Source: Bacteroides sp.
Lineage (GTDB): Bacteria > Bacteroidota > Bacteroidia > Bacteroidales > Muribaculaceae
Direction of reading: 5' to 3'
NCBI GenBank assembly: GCA_023663525.1
Contig: JAMPHF010000002.1
Span: forward strand, 927,248 to 966,005
DNA: 38,758 bases
Part shown: positions 23,766 through 32,899 of the stretch, one piece after another
Layout: each line of letters opens with the position of its first letter
Numbering within the stretch: the first letter of the stretch is position 1
Notes under the pieces: model-generated
Seen by the model: only the letters and a program-made list of their open reading frames with translations
What the model was told of the DNA's origin: nothing
The model's database searches: none
Translations under genes and position numbers: made by a program

Positions 23766-25154
23766 TCAGTTTTTGGAAAATTCGCTTTCTTTTTTCATGA
23801 CTGCTTTGTTGAAGGCTCTCCAGAGCAGGAGTGAGGCCACGAACAATGCGCCCGAGAAGCTGTAATAGACTCCCATGTTGGCCCATCCGATGACCTTTGC
23901 GAGCAGGAGCAGGAGTGGGATACCGATTATTATGTAGCTCACGATTGAGATCCACAGCAGCGGCTTCACGTCGGATGTCCCTCGCAGTGCATTGGCGTAG
24001 GTCAGTTGGATTGCATCGCCATACTGGTAGAGGATCAGAGGTGCTATCAGTGTCAGTGCCACGGTGATGACTTCGCTATCGGGCGTAAAGGCATGGATGA
24101 GGTGGCGACCACCGATCAGGAATATCAGTGAGGCAATTGTGGCGAGAAGAATGTTGAGGTGCAGCCCGGCGGATGTGATGCGCCGCATTCCGGCGATGTC
24201 ATGCAGACCCGTGTAGTTGGCCACACGGATTGAGGTGGCGACCCCGAAACTCATGTAGGTCATGAAACCGAGTTGGGCGATGGTGTTGACCACTTGATAT
24301 GAGGCAAGCTGTATTTTGCCGAACCACCCCGACACTATCGCTCCGAATGTCCACAGGAAACATTCGACTCCGCTCTGGATCATGACCGGATAGGAGGTTG
24401 ACCATACTTTGCGGCGGATTCTGCCATTTTCAGTCGAGCCTTCGCGGAGTCCCTTGAGGTAGGGATGGTAACGGCGAGAGATAAGAAAGGTCAGGATGAT
24501 ACCGAACATGGCAAGATAGCGTGCGGTGAGTGTGCTCAATCCCGCGCCGGTAAGCCCAAGTTCCGGCAGCCCGAGATGTCCGTAAATCAGACAGTAGTTT
24601 CCGAGTATGTTGACGACATTCGCCCCGAGTATCATCCACATCGGTGTAGCGGTGTCGGTGGTGCCGTTTGCTGTCTGCTGGCAGCAGTTGAACACCGCCA
24701 TGGGGAGCAGTGTGGCGAGGATGATCAGATAGTAGCTCCTGATCAGCGGTAGGAGTTCTTCCGGCTGTCCGAATCGGTCAAGGAAAAAATAGAGACCGGT
24801 CATTATGGCGGTGAAGCACAGCGAGACGAGTACGTTGATCTGCAATCCGCTGCGTAGCGTCACGCCGACCTCGTCCTCATTCTTGCGGCTGTAGAGCGCA
24901 CCGATGAGGGGGGTCATCCCCGCAGCGAAGCCAATCTGCATCACGGTGGCTATCATGAAAATGGAGTTGACAAAGGCTGCGGCTGCGAGTTCGTCAGTCC
25001 CGTAGGCTCCGACCATCATGGTGTCGGCAAAGCTGACAATGATGATTCCGATTTGTGTGATGAGGACCGGCAGTCCAAGTCGCCATAGATTTTTGTATTC
25101 GACTTTGTATGATTTCCAGAAACCTGCTTTCCGGGCTATTGATGTTGGTTTCAT
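23766..25154 (-). CDS. MATE family efflux transporter
   Basis: A 462-residue inner-membrane protein with twelve predicted helices in two six-helix halves. It opens with LWRLGLPVLITQIGIIIVSFADTMMVGAYG, a typical MATE helix 1-2 pattern, and residues 64-85 continue as AGMTPLIGALYSRK. It exchanges Na+ or H+ for cationic compounds, drugs or metabolites; the substrate is not predictable. It lies downstream of tig on the same strand, but a terminator (25212-25243) separates them and I see no -7 box in the gap. Confidence 0.93.
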   Translation of the reverse strand: MKPTSIARKAGFWKSYKVEYKNLWRLGLPVLITQIGIIIVSFADTMMVGAYGTDELAAAAFVNSIFMIATVMQIGFAAGMTPLIGALYSRKNEDEVGVTLRSGLQINVLVSLCFTAIMTGLYFFLDRFGQPEELLPLIRSYYLIILATLLPMAVFNCCQQTANGTTDTATPMWMILGANVVNILGNYCLIYGHLGLPELGLTGAGLSTLTARYLAMFGIILTFLISRRYHPYLKGLREGSTENGRIRRKVWSTSYPVMIQSGVECFLWTFGAIVSGWFGKIQLASYQVVNTIAQLGFMTYMSFGVATSIRVANYTGLHDIAGMRRITSAGLHLNILLATIASLIFLIGGRHLIHAFTPDSEVITVALTLIAPLILYQYGDAIQLTYANALRGTSDVKPLLWISIVSYIIIGIPLLLLLAKVIGWANMGVYYSFSGALFVASLLLWRAFNKAVMKKESEFSKN

Positions 25155-25211
25155 AGTGTGTCTTGTGGGGCGGTTGGTTCTGTGTGGGTGGTTGTGTCAA
25201 CCTCTTGGAGT

Positions 25212-25243
25212 AAAAAAAGGTGGCATCACGTGGATGCCACCTT
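25212..25243 (-). terminator. Intrinsic terminator of tig
   Basis: A perfect 10-bp stem (25217-25226 with 25234-25243) ending in seven T on the minus strand (A at 25212-25218), 25 bases after the tig stop. Confidence 0.88.
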
Positions 25244-25268
25244 GATAGGATCTGTTTGATTTTCAAAT

Positions 25269-26609
25269 TCAGGCTTCCTGCGCGATTTTCTTGAAGTCGT
25301 CGAGGCTTACAGTCTGCTTGTCGAGGCTGACGGTGTTCTCGATGGTGTCATAGAGCTTGGAAGTGAGCACCTGCTGTGCAATCTGATTGCGCACCTCGTT
25401 CTTTTCGAGCTGTTCCTTTGCGTAGCGGGTGATGATCTCATCGTCCATACCGCTCATGCCGTACTGTGCGAACTGACGTGCGGTGAGGAATTTGGCCATC
25501 TCAAGGATCTCGTCGTCGTTAACATTGATTCCGAGTTCTTTGAGGAGGTTGTTCTCGATGATTTCGTGCTTGATGCCGTTTTCCTGAGCCTTGTAGGCCT
25601 CATCGGGGTTTTCAGCTTCGGCAAAGAAGAGTTTCTTGATGGTCTCTGCGGGGAGTTGCATTGAGCCGAACTTCTCCATCATGTCCTTGTCGAAGACGTT
25701 GCGGAAAAGGATGTGGCTGTTCTGCGACAGTTCGTTGGCTATCATGTCTTTGACAGCAGCGCGATATTCTTCTTCATTGTGGACTTTATCCTCGCCGAAC
25801 ACCATCTTGTAGAACTCCTCACCGAGTTCGGCGGGAACGCTTACGATGATTTCGGAGATTGTCATCTCGAAGTCGCTCTTGATGTCGCCGGCGATAGCCT
25901 TGTCAACGTGGAGCATTGAAGCAAGCTCACCTGCATCGCCGCCTGCTGCTTTCCAGGGGTTGAACACCACCTTGTCGCCGGGCTTCTTTCCGTTGAACTT
26001 GGCAGTTTCTTCCTTGTCCTTGAAATAGAGGGGGAACACGATTCCGTCAGTCACCTGGATTGCACCTTCGTTCTGGTTGACCTGACCGTTCTCGTCAAGC
26101 TGCATGAGTGTACCCTTGACAACGCCGTCCTCGGTCATTTCCTGTCCGGGTTCCTGCTTGCCGAAACGTTTGCGCATGTTCTTGTCCTGCTCGTCGATCA
26201 TCTCGTCGGTGACTTCAATCTCGTAGTAAGGATAGTGGTTCTCCTTGCTGAGATTGATGTCGAGGGTCGGGATGAGCGCGAGGTCATATTTGAACTCCTG
26301 GTCACCCTCGGTGAAGGCTTCCTTGACTTCAACGGGGACGGGATGACCCATGACCTGAAGTTTGTTCTCGGTGATGTATTCTACAACTGCGCGATATACG
26401 GCATCGTTGATTACATCGCTGGTCATCTGCTTGCCGAAACGACGCTTGAGTTCGTTGAAAGGCACGTGACCTTTACGGAATCCGGGGAGGACATGAGTGC
26501 GACCGATTTCCTTGAGTTTCTTGGTCACTTCATCCTTATAGTCATTTTCCTCGATTGTCACGGTGAGGCGGAGGTCAACCGGTGAAATTTCTTCTTTGCT
26601 GATGTTCAT
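25269..26609 (-). CDS. tig: Trigger factor (ribosome-associated chaperone)
   Basis: Binds ribosomal protein L23 at the exit tunnel and helps nascent chains fold. The ribosome-docking loop GFRKGHVP starts at residue 43. A degenerate FKBP-like domain follows at about 150-240, and a long helical C-terminal arm fills the rest. 446 residues, against 432 in E. coli. The FKBP region is weakly conserved (EEDGVVKGTLMQLDENGQ), as is usual for Bacteroidetes trigger factors, so prolyl isomerase activity may be low or absent. Single-gene unit with a clear promoter and terminator. Confidence 0.95.
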   Translation of the reverse strand: MNISKEEISPVDLRLTVTIEENDYKDEVTKKLKEIGRTHVLPGFRKGHVPFNELKRRFGKQMTSDVINDAVYRAVVEYITENKLQVMGHPVPVEVKEAFTEGDQEFKYDLALIPTLDINLSKENHYPYYEIEVTDEMIDEQDKNMRKRFGKQEPGQEMTEDGVVKGTLMQLDENGQVNQNEGAIQVTDGIVFPLYFKDKEETAKFNGKKPGDKVVFNPWKAAGGDAGELASMLHVDKAIAGDIKSDFEMTISEIIVSVPAELGEEFYKMVFGEDKVHNEEEYRAAVKDMIANELSQNSHILFRNVFDKDMMEKFGSMQLPAETIKKLFFAEAENPDEAYKAQENGIKHEIIENNLLKELGINVNDDEILEMAKFLTARQFAQYGMSGMDDEIITRYAKEQLEKNEVRNQIAQQVLTSKLYDTIENTVSLDKQTVSLDDFKKIAQEA

Positions 26610-26687
26610 TTCTTAAAATGTATCTGATTTTTGTTAATATTTTCACGTTTTTTCGGGCATTGGAAATGCCTTTGCCCAATCAAGGTG

Positions 26688-26718
26688 CAAAATTAACAAA
26701 AAATTCCCGAATAGCAAA
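26688..26718 (-). promoter_or_regulatory. Promoter of tig
   Basis: On the minus strand TTTG (26715-26718), a 19-base spacer, then TAATTTTG (26688-26695): both boxes match the Bacteroidetes consensus exactly. Predicted leader about 70 bases. The -33 box lies only three bases from the end of the amylase gene. Confidence 0.75.
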
Positions 26719-26721
26719 ACT

Positions 26722-29271
26722 TTACATCACTGCGACTTTAACAGTGGTGGAGTCAACCCTGACGAGGTAGATTCCGGGGGCGAGCTGTGAGTCGGCGGGG
26801 AGTTTCATTCCGTTGAGATTGAAGATGGCGAGGGTGGTGTATGGACTGAGCACGCGGATGCGCCCTCCGTCTGTCACAATCACCGGTTTGGTGTCATTGC
26901 GGTCAATGACGATGTCGGAAATGGCTGATTTCGGACCGGCAGCATAGACGGCAAACGCTCCGGCTGGCAGTGTCACGCCCGATGTCGTCAATGCGGGTGT
27001 CACGTTATGGCTGGCGGCAATCAGCTCAAATTTTTCATCAGAGAGACGTGCGGTCTCACCGCTTGCCGGATTTGTCGGGAACGGTATGGTGGCTGTGACT
27101 GCCGGCTTTTCGGAGGCGGGGTTAACGAGGAGATACAGTTCAGAAGTTCCATCGGTGAGGGAGATGTAGCGTGCGGTCGTTGAACTTAATTCAATCTTCT
27201 GGGTGGCAGTTTCGCGGAAAAGAGCCGGATAGTCGGCGCGGATTCCACAAAGTGCGCTGAAGGTGGTTACGAGTCCTTTGCGTGCATCGGAAGTCTCAAG
27301 GCTGCTCCAGTTCACTTTTTTCGGGCTGGTGTTGTTGCCGCCCGAGGTTTTTGTCGATTCCTGGTTGGCCATTTCCTCGAACTGCCATATCATGTGTGAG
27401 CCGGGCGCGAGGAGCATCTGTGCTGCCATCGAGCCGATGCGCTGACACAGTCCGGTGAAATCGCCGCGCACCACCGATCCTGTCCCGGTGGCGTTGTAGG
27501 CGAGGCGTTCCTCATCGTGGCTTTCGGCATAGCTGACTGTCGATCCCCACAGACGGCTGTCCTGCGGAGCGTAGAATCTGCTGAGGGATGTATCGCCTGA
27601 GCCGGTGACATAGTTTCGTGCCGACCCATTGACGTTTGCCCAGTTGATTTCACCATCGCGGGCCATGTCGTTTTCTTCCTCGGCACCGGCAAGGTTCTCG
27701 TTGATGAAATAAGCGTCAGGGTTAGTGAGCATCATGCTTTCGCGCAGGGCTTTCATGCGGGCCACGCGCGAGGCGTTGAAGCGGTTGGTGTTGTTGTCGG
27801 AGGGGTCGCCCCATGTATTTGTCTCCGGATAGTAGGTGTTGCCGTATGAATCGTTGTTGCCGAGACCTTTCACGAGGTCGAAGCGGAAGCCGTCAACCTT
27901 ATAGGCCGTCATCCAGTAGTCGAGGGCATCGCGCCATTGCTGCTGCACGAGTTCGGAGTCCTGGTTCCAGTCGTTCAGCACACTGTAGGCATGAGGTGCC
28001 GAGCCGTTGTAGAAAGGAGTGATGTTGCGGCGCACCATGTCAAACCAGGGATGTCCTCCGTCGCTTTGGTTGAACACGATGTCGAGAATCACGGCCATGC
28101 CTCTCTCATGTGCTCCGTCGATGAACGCGCGGTAGTCGTCGGGAGTACCGTAGGCCTTGTCGGGAGCCATGTAGAAGTTGGTGTTATAGCCCCATGAATT
28201 GTTTCCTGCAAATTCCATGATTGGCAGAAGCTCGATGGCGTTGACTCCGAGGCTCTTGATGTAGTCAAGTTTTTCGGTCGCCCCTTTCACTGTTCCGTCG
28301 CCGAGGGCTTTGCCTTCAGTGCCTGTGAAGTCGCGGATGAGAAGTTCGTAGATGATGAGGTCTGACTGGGGAACGCCTTTGAAATCGGTCACTTGCCAGT
28401 CGTATGCATCACGCTCGGTGTTGAAGACAGCAAGCGGTACGCCGCTGATGCGGGTCGAGGGATAGGCGGGAAGATCGGGGAATACGGACGGACTGATGTA
28501 GATGTCGTTTGATCCGTCGAGCACAAGGCGGGCGTAGGGGTCTCCGACATTGACAGCTCCGTCCACATTATAATAGTATATGTAGTCTTTTCCTTTCTCG
28601 ATGTTGTCCAACGTGAGCCAGAAGTAGCGTGAATCCTCGTAGTCCTGATAGTTCATCACATATTCCGGAGCGGGTGTATAGTCGTTCCATGACCCCATCA
28701 TGACGACGTTGGTTTTCCCGGGGGCAGCCAGACAGAAAGTGACTGATCCGTCGGCATTGGTCTGCGCTCCCATTTTGGGCTTGCCGCCGGGATATTCCGC
28801 TTCTTTTGATGCAGGGAAATTGGCCGGGAAAATCTGCACGAATATATCACCCCAGTTCCCTGTCTTCCCTTCCATGTCGTTTGATGCGCTGCGGAACACG
28901 AATGCAAGTTTCTCGATTCTTTCGTCCGTATTGGTCACGCCGTAATATGAACGGATGTCGGGGATTTTAAGCTCCCATGTGAAGGGGTCGGTGTATGTGA
29001 GCTTGTATTTCTCGGAATTGTCGCCCCATGAGGGAGCATATTTCCAAGCCCCGTTGCTGAGATTGGTGATGACACCCGTGTGGGCGTATACACCGGTCGA
29101 TGAGGTCGCACCGATCATTCCTCTGTTGCCTCCGTCGGAGTGGAATGTGATGACGATGTCCTTTGAGTCCTCCGTGATTATTGCCGGAGAGGTGGTGATG
29201 GACTGCGCGGATGCTGCCGTGACTGATATGGCTGCAAATGCGAAGAAAAGTTGGTGTAGATGTAATCTCAT
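26722..29271 (-). CDS. Secreted GH13 alpha-amylase family enzyme with C-terminal sorting-type tail
   Basis: An 849-residue exported starch- or glycogen-degrading enzyme. The signal peptide ends after ASA (residue 22). An N-terminal beta domain (about 25-160) and an isoamylase-type / CBM48-like domain (about 170-260, with MMGSWNDYTP) come before the GH13 barrel. The catalytic residues are the nucleophile Asp465 (GFRFDLVKG), acid/base Glu525 (FINENLAG) and Asp586 (ESHDEERLAYN). The last 70 residues resemble the type IX secretion tail: LAIFNLNGMKL, then LAPGIYLVRV and a short basic end. Export by T9SS is inferred from this tail. No SusC/SusD genes are adjacent, so it is not in a classic starch-use locus. 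Confidence 0.9.
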   Translation of the reverse strand: MRLHLHQLFFAFAAISVTAASAQSITTSPAIITEDSKDIVITFHSDGGNRGMIGATSSTGVYAHTGVITNLSNGAWKYAPSWGDNSEKYKLTYTDPFTWELKIPDIRSYYGVTNTDERIEKLAFVFRSASNDMEGKTGNWGDIFVQIFPANFPASKEAEYPGGKPKMGAQTNADGSVTFCLAAPGKTNVVMMGSWNDYTPAPEYVMNYQDYEDSRYFWLTLDNIEKGKDYIYYYNVDGAVNVGDPYARLVLDGSNDIYISPSVFPDLPAYPSTRISGVPLAVFNTERDAYDWQVTDFKGVPQSDLIIYELLIRDFTGTEGKALGDGTVKGATEKLDYIKSLGVNAIELLPIMEFAGNNSWGYNTNFYMAPDKAYGTPDDYRAFIDGAHERGMAVILDIVFNQSDGGHPWFDMVRRNITPFYNGSAPHAYSVLNDWNQDSELVQQQWRDALDYWMTAYKVDGFRFDLVKGLGNNDSYGNTYYPETNTWGDPSDNNTNRFNASRVARMKALRESMMLTNPDAYFINENLAGAEEENDMARDGEINWANVNGSARNYVTGSGDTSLSRFYAPQDSRLWGSTVSYAESHDEERLAYNATGTGSVVRGDFTGLCQRIGSMAAQMLLAPGSHMIWQFEEMANQESTKTSGGNNTSPKKVNWSSLETSDARKGLVTTFSALCGIRADYPALFRETATQKIELSSTTARYISLTDGTSELYLLVNPASEKPAVTATIPFPTNPASGETARLSDEKFELIAASHNVTPALTTSGVTLPAGAFAVYAAGPKSAISDIVIDRNDTKPVIVTDGGRIRVLSPYTTLAIFNLNGMKLPADSQLAPGIYLVRVDSTTVKVAVM

Positions 29272-29385
29272 GTGTGAAAAGAATTATTGGAAAGTAATTT
29301 TGATATGAAAAGATGCCGCCCGAAGGGGCAGTATATGGAATGTGCAAAATGAGTGTGTGTTCTCTACGTAGGGGAGGAGGATGGG

Positions 29386-29409
29386 CGGGTGTCAGATGAA
29401 GGACACCCG
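29386..29409 (-). terminator. Possible weak terminator after the TPR gene
   Basis: An 8-bp GC-rich stem (29386-29393 with 29402-29409) starts a few bases after the TPR gene stop. There is no T-run, so the call is tentative. Confidence 0.35.
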
Positions 29410-29413
29410 GTGG

Positions 29414-30880
29414 CTATATCAACATCGGGTCGAAGTCATCAGCGGGAATTTCGTCGGACGATTTCAGCGCATGGATGATATTTTTCAGATTCTCGATGTA
29501 GCCTATGATCATTGATCCGGTGGCAGCCGGAGTCAGACGGAACATGGCACTGAGATCCGTGTTGCTGTTTTTCTGCCGGTAGGTCCGTATGTCCTTTAGT
29601 ATGCTCTTAGCTTCTTCAAGAGCCTCAGCTCTTTTCCCGAGTCGCACGAGGCTCATGAGATAGGGAAATGAGATGGAAGGGAGGTAAGGCCATGTGCCGG
29701 AGTTGTACTTGGCACGGTATATCCTCACCACATCCTGAAAGTTGAGGGCAAAGTAGCAGACTTCGAGCATGAAGGCGATGTCGGTCTGGAAGCCTTTCAG
29801 CTCATCGTAGATGAGGCAGACTGCCGCAGCCGACCCGAATTGCCCGTGGATCACGTGTCCACGGGCCCATTCGATGGCATCTTTTTCGTTGACGTAGCCT
29901 GCCGTTATGATGTTGCGGACGTATGGTTCGGCGATGTTTCGGTCGAGCACGAGCAGCACATCGATGGCCAGACGTGAGTGTAGATGGTCCTTGAGATAAG
30001 ATGTGAGCATTTCCACAGCCTCATCCTGCTTGCCACATTCGATCAGCGAAGCCGCCAGGGTGGAGACATCAGTCTCCTCCGCTTCGGTCGAGTCGATTAT
30101 CTTGCGGTAGATTTCGGCCACGGTCTCAGGATTGCGTTCGAGCCGGTAGAGTGCAGCTCCCTTGATGCGCATGGCCATGATGGAGCCGGAGTCGATGGCA
30201 AGGGCATATTCGGCTGAGGATAGTGCGCCTTCGTAGTCATCGCGGTTTATCTGCACGGTGGCGAGGCGCAGCCAGAAGTCAAGGGTGAACGGTTCGAGCA
30301 TGGTCAGCTCCTCAAAGAGCCGTGCTGCGGTCTCAAGGTCCTCATCTTCCTCAAGACGGTCGGCAAACTCATAGAGAAAAGTCTGCGGATAGGAGCACTT
30401 CGCCTGTATGCGGTCGCGGTTTTCTTTCAGCCAGTCCTGAAGCTGCATCTCCATTGCGTAGTCGGTGAACTGGATTATCTCCTCGTCGCCGAAATCATTG
30501 GTCGCATCGAGTATTTCCTCAAGTGCGGCTGTCAGCTCCTCCGGTTTCATGGAGAGGTCGGCATTCTTTGCACGCAGACTCAGAAGTTTGTTGAGCACAC
30601 CTTCCTGACTGACGCGGTTGTTGACCTCAGTGGTGGCCTCGACATCGCCAAAAGAGTAGTAGAGCCAGGCGCGGCGGGTGGCCAGAGCCTCGCTCTTAGG
30701 ATAGTGGACAGCTCCGTAGAGCAACACCTCCATCTTGACGATGTAGTTGTCGTAGTCCGAGGCATAGTCGAATATTTCGACGAGGTCAGTCTCGTCGAAA
30801 AAGGCTTCGGTGTTGCCTCGTTTCACCACTTCGGATTCAAATTCCTCGTATAGATCGCGTCGGTCGTTGCGTTCGTCCAT
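29414..30880 (-). CDS. Tetratricopeptide repeat protein
   Basis: A 488-residue, acidic, soluble protein made largely of TPR-type helical pairs. Clear repeats lie near residues 170-270 (DLETAARLFEELTMLEP, DYEGALSSAEYALAIDSG, NPETVAEIYRKIID) with more degenerate ones on both sides. There is no signal peptide or membrane segment, so it is cytoplasmic. Such proteins act as scaffolds; no specific role can be given. It starts 88 bases after the glnS stop on the same strand, with no promoter box that I can see, so it may be co-transcribed with glnS. Confidence 0.8.
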   Translation of the reverse strand: MDERNDRRDLYEEFESEVVKRGNTEAFFDETDLVEIFDYASDYDNYIVKMEVLLYGAVHYPKSEALATRRAWLYYSFGDVEATTEVNNRVSQEGVLNKLLSLRAKNADLSMKPEELTAALEEILDATNDFGDEEIIQFTDYAMEMQLQDWLKENRDRIQAKCSYPQTFLYEFADRLEEDEDLETAARLFEELTMLEPFTLDFWLRLATVQINRDDYEGALSSAEYALAIDSGSIMAMRIKGAALYRLERNPETVAEIYRKIIDSTEAEETDVSTLAASLIECGKQDEAVEMLTSYLKDHLHSRLAIDVLLVLDRNIAEPYVRNIITAGYVNEKDAIEWARGHVIHGQFGSAAAVCLIYDELKGFQTDIAFMLEVCYFALNFQDVVRIYRAKYNSGTWPYLPSISFPYLMSLVRLGKRAEALEEAKSILKDIRTYRQKNSNTDLSAMFRLTPAATGSMIIGYIENLKNIIHALKSSDEIPADDFDPMLI

Positions 30881-30968
30881 TCGTCAGTTTTTCGGTTTAT
30901 ACAAATTCAAGAGTGGGGCGTTGAGATTTGATTTATCCCTGCCCCCGGTTCGGCAGGCGCAGACGGTG

Positions 30969-32666
30969 TCAGCAGGGTTTCCAACTGTCCTTCAGCGCAA
31001 TCGTGCGGTTGAAGATGAGGTGTCCTTCAGTCGAGTCGGGGTCGAGTGTGAAGTAGCCGATGCGCTGGAACTGCAGTGGCAGACCGGGTTTGGCGATTTC
31101 GGCGAGATACGGCTCGACTTTGATATGCTCCACAACTTTGAGCGAGTCGGGATTGAGCAATTCGCGGAAATCGTGTTCGGTATCCGCTCCGGGATTCTCG
31201 ACATTGAAAAGACGATCATAGAGGCGCGCGGTAGCGTCAACAGCGTGTTCCGCCGACACCCAGTGGAGTGTGCCTTTCACCTTGCGCGCGCTTCCGGGAA
31301 GTCCGCTCCGGGTGTCGGGATCGTAGGTGCAATAAATCTCCTCGATGTTGCCGTCGGCATCCTTTTTGACACCTGTGCATTTGATGATGTAAGCTCCTTT
31401 GAGACGCACCTCTTTATCAGGCGCGAGGCGGAAGAATCCCTTCGGAGGATTTTCCATAAAGTCATCACGCTCGATGTAGATTTCGCGGCTGAATGGCATT
31501 TGATGTGTGCCGGCTCCTTCCTCCTCGGGGTTGTTGTCCATCTCGACTGTCTCAACCTGTCCCTCGGGATAATTCGTGATTATCAATTTGACGGGATTGA
31601 TGACGGCCATGCCTCGTGTCGCCACTTTGTTGAGGTCATCACGGACGGCATGTTCGAGTAGCAACACGTCGTTGAGGGCTTCGTATTTTGTATATCCGAT
31701 TGTGTCGATGAAATTCCGGATGGAGCGGGGTGTGTATCCACGGCGGCGCAGACCGGAGATGGTCGGCATTCGCGGATCGTCCCAGCCTGCCACGAGTCCT
31801 TCCTTGACGAGCGTGAGGAGCTTGCGCTTCGACATGACGGTGTAGGTGAGGTTGAGACGGTTGAACTCAATCTGGCGCGGGCAGTAGCTTTCATCGGCGA
31901 GTTCTTTGACGAAGTATTCGTAGAGCGGGCGGTGTACGGAGAACTCAAGAGTGCATATCGAGTGAGTCACACCCTCGAAATAGTCGCTCTGACCGTGTGC
32001 GAAGTCATACATCGGGTAGACCTTCCACGTGGTCCCCGTGCGGTGGTGGGGAGTCTTGATGATACGGTACATGACCGGATCGCGGAAGTGCATGTTGGGG
32101 TTGGCCATGTCGATCTTCGCGCGGAGCACCCTTGAGCCTTCCTCAAATTCTCCCTCGTTCATGCGACGGAAAAGGTCAAGGTTTTCCTCGACGGAGCGGT
32201 TGCGGTAGGGGCTTTCGATGCCCGGTTGGGTCGGGGTCCCTTTCTGTTCCTTTATCTGTTCGGATGTCTGGTCATCGACGTAGGCTTTACCTTCCTTGAT
32301 CAGACGGATGGCAAGGTCATAGAGCTTGGGAAAATAGTCGGATGCGTAGTATTCGCGGTTGCCCCAGTCGAATCCGAGCCAATGGATGTCCTCACGGATT
32401 GAATCGACGTACTCCACATCCTCTTTAGCCGGATTTGTGTCGTCGAAACGGAGATTGCAAGTACCCCCGAACTTCTCAGCTATGCCGAAATCCATGCAGA
32501 TAGCTTTGGCGTGACCGATGTGGAGATAACCGTTCGGCTCGGGTGGGAAGCGGGTGTTGAGGCGTCCGCCATTCTTGCCTGCCTGGAGATCCTCCAGTAC
32601 GAGTTGTTCAACAAAGTTGAGGCCCTTGGTCTCCTGAGATGCTGTAGCTTGACTATTGTTTTCCAT
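30969..32666 (-). CDS. glnS: Glutaminyl-tRNA synthetase
   Basis: Class I aminoacyl-tRNA synthetase that charges tRNA-Gln. The HIGH motif is HIGH at 49-52 in PPEPNGYLHIGHAK, and the KMSKS loop is MSKRK at 278-282. The FDDTNPAKE segment and LEFSVHRPLYEYF mark GlnRS rather than GluRS. The C-terminal anticodon-binding beta-barrels are complete. 565 residues, against 554 in E. coli. Direct charging by GlnRS means this organism need not rely on the GatCAB route for Gln-tRNA. Confidence 0.97.
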   Translation of the reverse strand: MENNSQATASQETKGLNFVEQLVLEDLQAGKNGGRLNTRFPPEPNGYLHIGHAKAICMDFGIAEKFGGTCNLRFDDTNPAKEDVEYVDSIREDIHWLGFDWGNREYYASDYFPKLYDLAIRLIKEGKAYVDDQTSEQIKEQKGTPTQPGIESPYRNRSVEENLDLFRRMNEGEFEEGSRVLRAKIDMANPNMHFRDPVMYRIIKTPHHRTGTTWKVYPMYDFAHGQSDYFEGVTHSICTLEFSVHRPLYEYFVKELADESYCPRQIEFNRLNLTYTVMSKRKLLTLVKEGLVAGWDDPRMPTISGLRRRGYTPRSIRNFIDTIGYTKYEALNDVLLLEHAVRDDLNKVATRGMAVINPVKLIITNYPEGQVETVEMDNNPEEEGAGTHQMPFSREIYIERDDFMENPPKGFFRLAPDKEVRLKGAYIIKCTGVKKDADGNIEEIYCTYDPDTRSGLPGSARKVKGTLHWVSAEHAVDATARLYDRLFNVENPGADTEHDFRELLNPDSLKVVEHIKVEPYLAEIAKPGLPLQFQRIGYFTLDPDSTEGHLIFNRTIALKDSWKPC

Positions 32667-32756
32667 TACGGGAGAATATGTAAAAAGTATGATTTATCTG
32701 TTTTTCGTGATTTGATAGGATGGATGATTCATGATGTCATGCCACCGTTGAAAATG

Positions 32757-32764
32757 CAAAGATA
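32757..32764 (-). promoter_or_regulatory. Probable glnS promoter, -7 box
   Basis: TATCTTTG on the minus strand matches TAnnTTTG, 90 bases before glnS and just after the dnaJ terminator. The -33 box is not clear. Confidence 0.5.
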
Positions 32765-32798
32765 ATCACAATTTTTGTAAAACTCTCTAATTAGACTT

Positions 32799-32833
32799 AA
32801 AAATCCTGAATCGAGGTGCCTCGATTCAGGATT
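32799..32833 (-). terminator. Intrinsic terminator of grpE-dnaJ
   Basis: A perfect 15-bp stem (32802-32816 with 32819-32833) with a tiny loop. Read on the minus strand it ends in a short T-run. It lies 66 bases after dnaJ. Confidence 0.8.
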
Positions 32834-32899
32834 CTGATGATTTTCTTGTCTGCGGAATGATGGCAGATAAGACCTCTGATGCGTTGACAGCCGGCGGGA

